This document shows, in pieces, positions 14,640 through 20,656 of a stretch of 24,537 nt of DNA. The notes under the pieces are model-generated. The model was not told the origin of the DNA, did no database searches, and saw only the letters and a program-made list of their open reading frames with translations. The stretch comes from NIOZ-UU13 sp041862635 (lineage in GTDB: Bacteria > Planctomycetota > Phycisphaerae > Sedimentisphaerales > Anaerobacaceae): the NCBI GenBank assembly GCA_041862635.1, contig JBGVTO010000323.1:1-24537 (forward strand). Direction: 5' to 3'. The translations under genes were made by a program, and so were the position numbers. Position 1 is the first letter of the stretch, and every line of letters begins with the position of its first letter.

Positions 14640-14852
14640 TTATCCAGATTTCCTTCCCATAGAGCTCCATTTGTGCTCACATTCGTTGCAGTGCCACTCA
14701 GGGGAATCATTGGAAATACAGCATCCGCCGAGAACAATTTTACCGGCATCCAAATCGCGTTCCATCTGCTCATCATAGGCTACCAACCCATAAATAATTT
14801 TAGCGACGCTATTGGAGTCACACTTAGGACATTTCCTGCATTTTCTCGACAC
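14640..14852 (-). CDS. Small zinc-ribbon protein
   Basis: A 70-residue protein with two Cys pairs typical of a zinc ribbon: CPKC near the start (residues 8-11) and CNEC near residue 55. A Gly-Gly-Cys-Cys block (KIVLGGCCIS) lies between them. The start is GTG 14852, set by AAGGAG six bases upstream. The arrangement KCPKC, then IIYG, then GKIVLGGCC, then WHCNEC-x-W is recognisable from many uncharacterised bacterial proteins, but no function is known. It is unlikely to be an enzyme. It may bind nucleic acid or another protein. It sits between the isocitrate dehydrogenase gene and the nuclease-like pair, on the same strand, and is bracketed by a direct repeat. Confidence 0.75.
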   Translation of the reverse strand: MSRKCRKCPKCDSNSVAKIIYGLVAYDEQMERDLDAGKIVLGGCCISNDSPEWHCNECEHKWSSMGRKSG

Positions 14853-14858
14853 AAACCG

Positions 14859-14864
14859 CTCCTT
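14859..14864 (-). promoter_or_regulatory. Shine-Dalgarno AAGGAG that sets a GTG start
   Basis: AAGGAG on the minus strand, then six bases, then GTG 14852. No ATG is suitably placed, so the zinc-ribbon gene uses GTG. Confidence 0.7.
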
Positions 14865-14876
14865 AAAATGTCAAAT

Positions 14877-14894
14877 TATTTTATTAGCCAGCCG
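14877..14894. repeat. 18-base direct repeat, right copy, beside the zinc-ribbon gene
   Basis: TATTTTATTAGCCAGCCG, one mismatch to 14613-14630. It lies in the 102-base gap between the isocitrate dehydrogenase stop and the zinc-ribbon GTG. Confidence 0.65.
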
Positions 14895-14954
14895 CTCCTC
14901 CTGAGATGAGTCTGCGGCATAGGGCGGATAGTTTTTGGTGGTTTGTGGTACGCT

Positions 14955-16043
14955 TCACGGGATACGAGTTCTTATTTTTTCAATAATAGCGTCGGCCATT
15001 TGGCTTGTACCGACAGCAGTTGGGTCGTCACGGTGCGGCTTCATATCGTACGTTACGCTTTTACCCTCGGCTATCACCGCTGCAACGGCATTTTCGAGCT
15101 TGTCCGCCTCGGCCATTTTGCCCATATATCTTAACATCAGCACTCCGCTGAGTATCAGGGCCGTCGGATTGACCTTGTTCTGGCCTTTATATTTCGGTGC
15201 ACTGCCGTGTGTTGCCTCGAAGATAGCTCCTTTCTCGCCGATATTTCCGCCTGGCGCTACTCCAAGGCCGCCAACCAGACCCGCACACAAATCGCTGATT
15301 ATATCACCATAAAGATTCGGCAGCACGAGGACATCGTAAAGCTCCGGCTTTTGAATCAACTGCATACACATATTATCGACGATGCGGTCCTCAAATTCGA
15401 TATCCGGATTTTTCTTTGCGACCTCCAGGCTTACCTCAAGCCATAATCCATCGGTAAACTTCATAATATTGGCTTTGTGAATGCTTGTTACCTTTTTACG
15501 CCCCATCTTGCGGGCGTAGTCAAATGCGAATTGTACAATACGCTCGGTTCCTTCGACCGATATGGGCTTGATGGTTATTCCCGAATTTTCTCTTACCTTT
15601 TTCTCACTGCGTTTGTTTATCCAGTTTATCAGCTCATCCGTGTCATCTTTCCCCCGTTGGAACTCGACACCTGCATAGCAGTCTTCGGTATTTTCCCGCA
15701 CAACCACAAGGTCGATATCGGTATATCTGCTGCGTACGCCTTCATAGCTTTTGCATGGTCTAAGGCACGCATACAAATCCAGCGTCTGGCGAAGATGTAC
15801 ATTTATACTCCTAAAGCCCTTCCCGACCGGCGTAGTAATTGGGGCCTTAAGGGCGACGCCGGTTTTCTTTATCGCCTCGATGGTTTCATCAGGCAGCGGT
15901 GTACCTTCCCGTTCCATTACATCGGTACCGGCCTCTTTAATCAGCCAGTTGATATCCGCACCCGTAGCATCAATGCATCTTCGTGCAGCTTCTGCAATTT
16001 CCGGCCCAATCCCGTCACCGGTAATTAAAGTTACATCGGTCAT
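14955..16043 (-). CDS. icd: Isocitrate dehydrogenase, possibly NADP-linked
   Basis: A 362-residue member of the isocitrate/isopropylmalate dehydrogenase family, from ATG 16043 with GGAG upstream; a TTG 21 bases earlier is less likely. It converts isocitrate to 2-oxoglutarate in the TCA cycle. Substrate residues match isocitrate rather than isopropylmalate enzymes: S79 and N81 in GFRSINVHLRQTLDLY, R85, R95, R116 in VVRENTEDCYAG, Y123 and K190. Metal-binding D247 and D251 lie in YGDIISD. In the coenzyme pocket, K284-Y285 (THGSAPKY), V291 and Y332 (VTYD) correspond to Lys344, Tyr345, Val351 and Tyr391, which give E. coli Icd its NADP preference. The overall length is nearer to NAD-type enzymes. 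The gene is alone upstream, with its end facing the accessory patch. Confidence 0.88.
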   Translation of the reverse strand: MTDVTLITGDGIGPEIAEAARRCIDATGADINWLIKEAGTDVMEREGTPLPDETIEAIKKTGVALKAPITTPVGKGFRSINVHLRQTLDLYACLRPCKSYEGVRSRYTDIDLVVVRENTEDCYAGVEFQRGKDDTDELINWINKRSEKKVRENSGITIKPISVEGTERIVQFAFDYARKMGRKKVTSIHKANIMKFTDGLWLEVSLEVAKKNPDIEFEDRIVDNMCMQLIQKPELYDVLVLPNLYGDIISDLCAGLVGGLGVAPGGNIGEKGAIFEATHGSAPKYKGQNKVNPTALILSGVLMLRYMGKMAEADKLENAVAAVIAEGKSVTYDMKPHRDDPTAVGTSQMADAIIEKIRTRIP

Positions 16044-16162
16044 TTCCAAAACTCCAAAATCCAAACGAAACCAACAACCTACCCGTTCGTAAAGTAATTG
16101 TCAACGGTACGCTTTCCAAATTTGTGTTGGTCAGACTATTATTCTGTAACATCTAATTTGAT

Positions 16163-16213
16163 GGGTGGCAGCCTCAAGCGAGTCCCGAAAAATCGGGACG
16201 AGCTTGGGGATGG
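16163..16213 (+). repeat. Hairpin repeat family, copy C
   Basis: GGGTGGCAGCCTCAAGC, then an inner stem GTCCCGA-AAAA-TCGGGAC, then GCTTGGGGATGG. The outer pairing CCTCAAGC with GCTTGGGG is the same as in copies A and B, while the inner part has been swapped for a longer stem. It lies between the divergent isocitrate dehydrogenase and sixA genes. Confidence 0.8.
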
Positions 16214-16237
16214 TTGGTGCCGGTACCGCGTAAAAAG

Positions 16238-16265
16238 TTGTTGGATTAAAGGATTGTGCTATAAT
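16238..16265 (+). promoter_or_regulatory. Candidate promoter for the SixA-type gene
   Basis: TTGTTG (16238-16243), a 16-base spacer, then a perfect TATAAT (16260-16265), 35 bases before ATG 16301. The -35 box is weak, the -10 box strong. Confidence 0.5.
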
Positions 16266-16300
16266 AATTCCACGTAAATTCTGTCAAAAGGAGATTAAAA

Positions 16301-16765
16301 ATGAAACTTTACCTTGTCCAGCACGCAAAGGCTGCGTCAAAGGAAGCCGACCCCCAACGCTCACTGACCGAAGAAGGACGCCGGGACATACAGAAGGTTG
16401 CTATATTTATCAAACCCTTGGACTTGTCCGTCGATTATTTATGGCACAGCGGCAAAAACCGCGCACAGCAGACGGCCGAGATTTTAGCTGAGGTTGTCGA
16501 AGTCAGAAAAGAAATGGCAGCTCACGATGGCCTTGCGCCGAATGATGACATTACGCCGTTAAAAGACGAATTAATCTCAAAAAAGCAGGACACTATGATT
16601 GTCGGACATCTTCCTTTTTTGTCTAAGCTCGCGTCACTGCTTTTAACCGGCCACGAATCATCTAACACGGTGGCATTCAAGAATGGCGGTATCCTATGCT
16701 TGGATTACTCTGATGACAATCAATGGCAGCTCGACTGGATGATAATACCAGAGCTTCTCGTCTAA
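16301..16765 (+). CDS. sixA: SixA-type phosphohistidine phosphatase (histidine phosphatase family)
   Basis: A 154-residue histidine-phosphatase-fold protein. The N-terminus MKLYLVQHAKA carries the catalytic H8; the usual RHG is QHA here, a variant common in short SixA-like proteins. LTEEGRRDI follows, then HSGKNRAQQTAEIL with the phosphate-binding Arg, and MIVGHLPFLSKL with the second His. SixA removes phosphate from phosphohistidine on signalling or PTS proteins in E. coli; here the target is unknown. AAAAGGAG ends seven bases before ATG 16301, and a promoter-like pair lies upstream, so it is probably a single-gene unit. It is convergent with the DUF3795 gene, 31 bases away. Confidence 0.85.
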   Translation: MKLYLVQHAKAASKEADPQRSLTEEGRRDIQKVAIFIKPLDLSVDYLWHSGKNRAQQTAEILAEVVEVRKEMAAHDGLAPNDDITPLKDELISKKQDTMIVGHLPFLSKLASLLLTGHESSNTVAFKNGGILCLDYSDDNQWQLDWMIIPELLV

Positions 16766-16796
16766 AGTTCTATGCCGTCAATTCTATGGCAAGGTT

Positions 16797-17252
16797 TTAT
16801 TTAGGTGCGTACCAGTATCTTTTTCCTTTAAGGAAGGCGGCGGGACCTTGCTTCTTGAGTTTTCGCAGGTTTTTTAGATGGGCCACACCGTGGTTCATCT
16901 CGAGGAACTTGAGCTTTTCGCAGGTCGCGAAATCATCACACTGCCAGCAGCCCAGGATGTTGTTCTTTCGGCAGCATTGTCTTACCTTGCAATTCGGTGG
17001 CCCACCATTGCCTCTGCAGGCCTTTTTACAGCGCATCTTCACCATTGTGCCTAATAGGTTATAACACTTATTGTAGTCCTTGAATTCCTTGAAGAAAGGC
17101 ACTTTTGCCAGCGTATCCGCCATCTTATCGAACCGGTGTTGCCTCAGTTCCTTTCTAAGGTCTCTTGCTAAATTTGCCACAGTTTGTGTTTGCCCGGCAC
17201 AGTCACCGCAATAAAGACCGCAGTAGCCGATTAAATCCGTCTTTTTTGCCAT
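16797..17252 (-). CDS. DUF3795 cysteine-rich protein
   Basis: A 151-residue protein with many cysteines: YCGLYCGDC near residue 10, then KMRCKKACRGNGGPPNCKVRQCC around 92-114, and GCWQCDDFATCEKL around 120. This order, C-G-x-x-C-x-x-C at the start and GCW-x-C-x-x-F-x-x-C in the second half, is typical of DUF3795, a family of unknown function suspected to bind zinc or an iron-sulfur cluster. It ends in a Lys-rich WYAPK tail. GAGGGG ends six bases before ATG 17252, and a promoter-like pair (17292-17320) lies upstream. Confidence 0.8.
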   Translation of the reverse strand: MAKKTDLIGYCGLYCGDCAGQTQTVANLARDLRKELRQHRFDKMADTLAKVPFFKEFKDYNKCYNLLGTMVKMRCKKACRGNGGPPNCKVRQCCRKNNILGCWQCDDFATCEKLKFLEMNHGVAHLKNLRKLKKQGPAAFLKGKRYWYAPK

Positions 17253-17291
17253 AACATACCCCTCACTATATCAACAATTATTACCTCAGAG

Positions 17292-17320
17292 ATAATATAG
17301 CAGGTTTTTGATAAAATCAA
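17292..17320 (-). promoter_or_regulatory. Candidate promoter for the DUF3795 gene
   Basis: On the minus strand, TTGATT (17320-17315), a 17-base spacer, then TATTAT (17297-17292), about 40 bases before ATG 17252. It lies just downstream of the terminator at 17348-17378. Confidence 0.45.
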
Positions 17321-17347
17321 GATTCAAAAGGTTATAGTATCGGCACT

Positions 17348-17378
17348 AAAAAAAGCCCTGTCCGAAAACAGAGCTTTT
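17348..17378 (-). terminator. Rho-independent terminator on the minus strand with no obvious upstream gene
   Basis: On the minus strand AAAAGCUCUGU pairs with ACAGGGCUUUU over eleven positions including one G-U, with a six-base loop, followed by three more U (seven in a row). The plus strand has an A-C mismatch and a poorer tail, so minus is the better direction. The stretch 17253-17604 holds this terminator and two promoter-like sites; I see no gene in it. Confidence 0.65.
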
Positions 17379-17519
17379 ACATCAAGCAGTTAAGTCCCCT
17401 GTCATGAGTCCACCATAGGCGGTTCGAAAGACCAGCAGCAAAATTCCTAATTTAGCATCTATTCAACGATTAGACAATCCCAACACCTTGCCATTTATCC
17501 GTCACAGTATTTGATTATC

Positions 17520-17548
17520 TTTACAGCCCGGACAGAATAAGATATATT
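17520..17548 (+). promoter_or_regulatory. Candidate strong promoter for the NUDIX gene
   Basis: TTTACA (17520-17525) and TATATT (17543-17548), each five of six to consensus, with an ideal 17-base spacer, 56 bases before ATG 17605. Confidence 0.55.
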
Positions 17549-17590
17549 CTGCAAGAAATATGATGCGCTTGGTACGGTTTTACACGTATA

Positions 17591-17597
17591 AAAGGAG
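17591..17597 (+). promoter_or_regulatory. Shine-Dalgarno AAAGGAG that sets the NUDIX start
   Basis: AAAGGAG ends seven bases before ATG 17605. The upstream in-frame ATGs at 17560 and 17563 lie before this site and close to the promoter, so they are unlikely starts. Confidence 0.75.
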
Positions 17598-17604
17598 TGA
17601 CCGA

Positions 17605-18231
17605 ATGCCCCGGGAAGAGCAGGTACTCGTTATCGAACGAAAAGTCCTTGAACAGGTTGGGATGTTTCAGGGTCTCACATTTGACGTGGATAATTATCTC
17701 CGCGAAATCTTTGTTCAAGGCGTCCCCCGTTTCATGCCTCGCTCGCAAGTGGAAGAAAATCCCGCCTACAAGCAGCTCATTCCCTACGTGCTCATGAGTT
17801 ACCAGGACAAGTACCTGAGCTACATTAGGGGAAGACGGGCCGGTGAGGCTCGGCTTGTCGGTAACAGGTCAATTGGCATAGGAGGCCATATAAATCCCAC
17901 TGATGATATGCCCTTATTCAATACCGACTTCTACGAAACATATCTTACCGCCGTTGAGCGTGAGGTGGCCGAGGAAGTGTCCGTAGAAACCAGCCACACT
18001 GATAGCATTGTTGCCCTCCTCAATGACGAATCCAACGAGGTTGGAAGTGTACATCTCGGAATAGTCCACCATTGGATTCTGGATGCCCCAAAGGTCAGCA
18101 GGCGGGAACAGATGATAACCCAGATGACCTTCTTGACACCTGCCGAGCTGCACGAGGTCCGGGATACCTTAGAGACATGGTCCGGTTTGTGCCTGACCCG
18201 GCTTACCGAGATGACTAAGACTCTCTCCTGA
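17605..18231 (+). CDS. NUDIX-fold hydrolase-like protein
   Basis: A 208-residue protein starting MPREEQVLVI. The N-terminal third (MFQGLTFDVDNYL, FMPRSQVEENPAYKQLIPYVL) precedes a NUDIX domain: SIGIGGHIN opens the box, an insertion of about 18 residues follows, then EREVAEEVSV supplies the R-E-x-x-E-E helix that binds the metal. The Gly after the EE in the consensus box is Ser here. The long N-terminal part places it in a subgroup sometimes labelled phosphoesterase. The family hydrolyses nucleoside diphosphates linked to another group; the substrate cannot be read from the sequence. It has its own promoter-like site and Shine-Dalgarno, and no gene follows closely on the same strand. Confidence 0.8.
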   Translation: MPREEQVLVIERKVLEQVGMFQGLTFDVDNYLREIFVQGVPRFMPRSQVEENPAYKQLIPYVLMSYQDKYLSYIRGRRAGEARLVGNRSIGIGGHINPTDDMPLFNTDFYETYLTAVEREVAEEVSVETSHTDSIVALLNDESNEVGSVHLGIVHHWILDAPKVSRREQMITQMTFLTPAELHEVRDTLETWSGLCLTRLTEMTKTLS

Positions 18232-18361
18232 TAACCCCCCTCATCTGCCTATATCCCTTTGTCATTTCGAGCACAAGAGTAGTTTTTGCTAAAGTTTCTT
18301 AGGGTCTCCAACGATAATGTGTTTAGAAACATATACTCGCTAATTTTTCAGGAGATAGCTT

Positions 18362-19165
18362 ATGAAGGTCGATGGAGTAAGCTTGCAAGGCGAGCAGGTT
18401 TTTAAGGCCAAAATGCCGGTTCCGGCCCAGCTCGACGTTGAAGAAATCCCTCAGGACTCTCCGCCCACCGCCCAAATCGACGAGCCCTCGCCGACTGAGC
18501 CTCAATCGGACATTCAGAACGCAGATGATACAGAAGATGGCAAAGGCGTTTTGCGCCTGCTGCAGGAAGGCCATTTCAAGGGCGTATCAGATGTTCGACT
18601 TCGTATCGTCTTCTTCGAGGAGCTGGCTGCTATCGAGGCCGGAAAACTGCAGGTCGTAGCCGAGGAGAAAGTCAACGCCGTTCTGGAGTCCGTCGGCGGT
18701 GTTGTTAATTCGTTCCTCGAAGCAGAAGAAAACGGGCTGTCGGAAGATCAGACTGCCGGCGTCTCGGAGCTTCAAGAGATATTCGTCCAGGCGGCGAGTG
18801 GATATACTAACGAGCCGGTTACTGATTTAAACAACGCCTTTGAAGAATTTGTCGAGGCGCTGAGAAATTTGTTTGCTCCCCCGGCCCCGACACAGGAGGA
18901 AGATACCACCACTGAAACAGAAAGCCCTGATACGACTGAGCTCCCCTGGCAAACATTTATTGAGGATTTGCAGTCTGCTTTCGCAGCCGCAACGAACGAG
19001 CTTACTCAAGCCTTTGCCGAGGCTCGAATTCTTCCCGAATTGTCAGAGCCGAACGGAAACGGCGTAGCCTATGAAAAGTTCCTGGCCATATACAACGAAT
19101 TGCTTGGCCTACAGACCCCTTCAGACGAACAGCCCGATAGCGAACCCTTGGATTCAGTCGTATAA
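18362..19165 (+). CDS. Acidic protein of unknown function
   Basis: A 267-residue, strongly acidic protein that I do not recognise. An N-terminal segment (VSLQGEQVFKAKMPVPAQL) leads into a Pro/Glu/Asp-rich linker (residues 28-60). A compact block follows, KGVLRLLQEGHFKGVSDVRLRI (the first 20 residues are the most distinctive), then a predicted all-helical part (70-175) with regular hydrophobic spacing. A second Pro/Thr/Glu linker (172-195) and a last helical part (195-255) complete it. No signal peptide, membrane segment or cysteine is seen, so it should stay in the cytoplasm. CAGGAG ends eight bases before ATG 18362. It stands alone, 130 bases after the NUDIX gene. It is a real gene by codon pattern and start signal; the role is unknown. 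Confidence 0.75.
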   Translation: MKVDGVSLQGEQVFKAKMPVPAQLDVEEIPQDSPPTAQIDEPSPTEPQSDIQNADDTEDGKGVLRLLQEGHFKGVSDVRLRIVFFEELAAIEAGKLQVVAEEKVNAVLESVGGVVNSFLEAEENGLSEDQTAGVSELQEIFVQAASGYTNEPVTDLNNAFEEFVEALRNLFAPPAPTQEEDTTTETESPDTTELPWQTFIEDLQSAFAAATNELTQAFAEARILPELSEPNGNGVAYEKFLAIYNELLGLQTPSDEQPDSEPLDSVV

Positions 19166-19204
19166 TAGCAAAGCTTTGTAGGGTGACGGCTTGCCCCGCC
19201 ACTA

Positions 19205-19330
19205 TTTCTGATTCCCCGATGTCCTGATCCACCGATTCCCTGATGTTCTGAGACCCTGGTATCCTACAACCTGATTTCCTGTTTACCTGATAACCTAATT
19301 AACTAATCACCAATTAACCAATTAACTAAT
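19205..19330. repeat. Degenerate CCTGAT array followed by an AATTAAC array
   Basis: From 19205 to about 19296 the spacer is made of words such as CCCCGATGTCCTGATCC, CCCTGATGTTCTG, CCTGATTTCCTG and CCTGATAACC, related to the array at 7134-7257. From about 19295 it changes to AATTAACTAATCACC and two further AATTAAC units. It fills most of the 201-base gap between the acidic-protein gene and the convergent PD40/dockerin gene; no gene or clear terminator is seen in it. Confidence 0.7.
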
Positions 19331-19366
19331 ACTATCTTCTGTCTCGTCAAGCTTTCAGTATGTAAT

Positions 19367-20419
19367 CTATTCAACTGGTGGAATTTCCTCAAACAAATGT
19401 TCGGCAAGGACAATCAGGTCCTGGACATCTACTATGCCATCACCCCAGGGCATCGGGCCTATATCACATAGTGAATTATCTGTGCCCCAATGATCGACCA
19501 CGATGACCATGTCAGCAGCATCGACAATTCCGTCGCCGTTGAGGTCGACGACGGGATGCACCTCTGCCTGATATATGTCGTGATCACCGAGGCCGCCGTC
19601 GCGATTAGAGCAAAAGATAAGCGATCTGCCGTCGGCCGATATCACCGGTGCGTTCTCCCACTTGTCAGTGTTAATCGTCGGCCCAAGATTCACCGGCTCC
19701 GACCAGGGACCGTCTATCGTGCTCCGCCTCGTCATCCACAGGTCTTCACCGCCAGAGCCACCATCCCGGTTGCAACTGAAGAAAAGCACAAGGCCGTCAG
19801 CCGAGATGGCCGGGCAATAACTTTCCCAAGTGCTGTTTACGCCATTGACCGTCGGTCCAAGATTCACAGGCTCCGACCAAAGGTCGTCTCTCGTGGGTCG
19901 TGTCGAGACGTATAGGTCCCAGTCAGACCGCAAGTATAAGAAGAGCGATAGGCCGTCGCTTGACAGGCTTGGCCCAGATGCTCCTATCGCGTTAACGTTA
20001 ATAAGCGAGCCATTCTCCGGTTCGCCCCAGGGATCGGAAACCGTTGCCCGCCTGGCTACCCATAGGCCCCAGTCATTAAAGTAAAGCTCCAGCCCGTCAG
20101 CCGAAATAGCAGGGGTGCCTTGCCGATCTGGAGTATTGATCGGCGCGCCAAGATTCGTCGCGGCTCCCCAGTCATCCTCTTTGGATGCACGCGTTGACAC
20201 CCAGATGTCTATAGTACCTTCACCGCCAGGTCGCCTGGATGCGAAGTACATTTCCAGCCCGTCGGCTCGGATACTTGGTTTCCAATCGAAACTCGAACTG
20301 TTGACTGTCGGCCCCAGATTCGTGGGAGTACCGAAGGTGTAATCGGCGTTCGCAACGTCGGCGAACAGGGCCAACGTCAAAACCAATACCATTAAGATTG
20401 TTCTCTTGTTCCTAAACAT
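19367..20419 (-). CDS. Secreted PD40 beta-propeller-like protein with a C-terminal dockerin
   Basis: A 350-residue protein. A Sec signal peptide is clear (KRTILMVLVLTLALFADVANA, cleavage near residue 25; the hydrophobic core is ILMVLVLTLALFA). About five repeats of 45-50 residues follow, each with NLGPTVN or a variant, then ISADGLELYF, then RDGG or RPGG, then DIWVSTR. This is the PD40/TolB-type blade. Residues about 291-346 form a type I dockerin: LNGDGIVDAADM and a second GDGIVDVQDLIVLAEHL, each a calcium-binding loop with helix. The dockerin should bind a cohesin on another protein. GGAGG at 20428-20432 sets ATG 20419. The kinase upstream carries the same kind of repeats in its sensor part, so the two genes probably share an origin. 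Confidence 0.87.
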   Translation of the reverse strand: MFRNKRTILMVLVLTLALFADVANADYTFGTPTNLGPTVNSSSFDWKPSIRADGLEMYFASRRPGGEGTIDIWVSTRASKEDDWGAATNLGAPINTPDRQGTPAISADGLELYFNDWGLWVARRATVSDPWGEPENGSLINVNAIGASGPSLSSDGLSLFLYLRSDWDLYVSTRPTRDDLWSEPVNLGPTVNGVNSTWESYCPAISADGLVLFFSCNRDGGSGGEDLWMTRRSTIDGPWSEPVNLGPTINTDKWENAPVISADGRSLIFCSNRDGGLGDHDIYQAEVHPVVDLNGDGIVDAADMVIVVDHWGTDNSLCDIGPMPWGDGIVDVQDLIVLAEHLFEEIPPVE

Positions 20420-20515
20420 AATTCATACCTCCATTCTTGTTTTATTTGACGGTTTGCTTTATCATAACGACAGCCTTGATTCGGGCGTGCAAACCGTCCG
20501 TCCGAGTTTGGCTGG

Positions 20516-20563
20516 GCCGGTGAGTCGCACGCTTGGGAACATGGCACTCACCGGCTGCTTTTT
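20516..20563 (+). terminator. Ten-base-pair hairpin plus T-tract in the kinase/PD40 spacer
   Basis: GCCGGTGAGT (20516-20525) pairs perfectly with ACTCACCGGC (20546-20555) over a 20-base loop and is followed by TGCTTTTT. It would terminate plus-strand transcription, but both neighbouring genes are on the minus strand. In minus RNA it would be a leader hairpin before the PD40/dockerin gene. Confidence 0.4.
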
Positions 20564-20572
20564 ACTTTCGTT

Positions 20573-20606
20573 AGTCGGCAGTCAGTAGTCAGTAATCGGC
20601 AGTCAG
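20573..20606. repeat. GTCGGCAGTCAGTA short array
   Basis: About five degenerate units of 7-8 bases (GGCAGTC, AGTAGTC, AGTAATC, GGCAGTC) in the spacer just past the kinase stop. Confidence 0.65.
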
Positions 20607-20656
20607 AACTACTGAAAACCTCTCCTTCATCCTTCATAGTTTACACTTCACATTTT

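Noticed and set aside
12305..14852. Integrated mobile element
   Set aside because: No integrase, transposase, terminal inverted repeat or tRNA attachment site is visible; only AT-richness and a short direct repeat hint at transfer.
15477..16028. 183-codon plus-strand frame
   Set aside because: It is antisense to the isocitrate dehydrogenase gene, whose catalytic residues are intact.
16301..16765. Loss of catalytic Arg in SixA (QHA for RHG) as a dead enzyme
   Set aside because: The QH variant is common in short SixA-like proteins, and the other catalytic residues are present, so this is not evidence of inactivity.
17401..17450. tRNA-like T-arm (GGTTCGAAA)
   Set aside because: The flanking bases do not pair and no acceptor stem, D-arm or anticodon arm can be formed around it.
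20440..20600. Cyclic-di-GMP-type riboswitch before the PD40/dockerin gene
   Set aside because: A GC-rich hairpin is present, but the conserved core words of that riboswitch class are missing on either strand.
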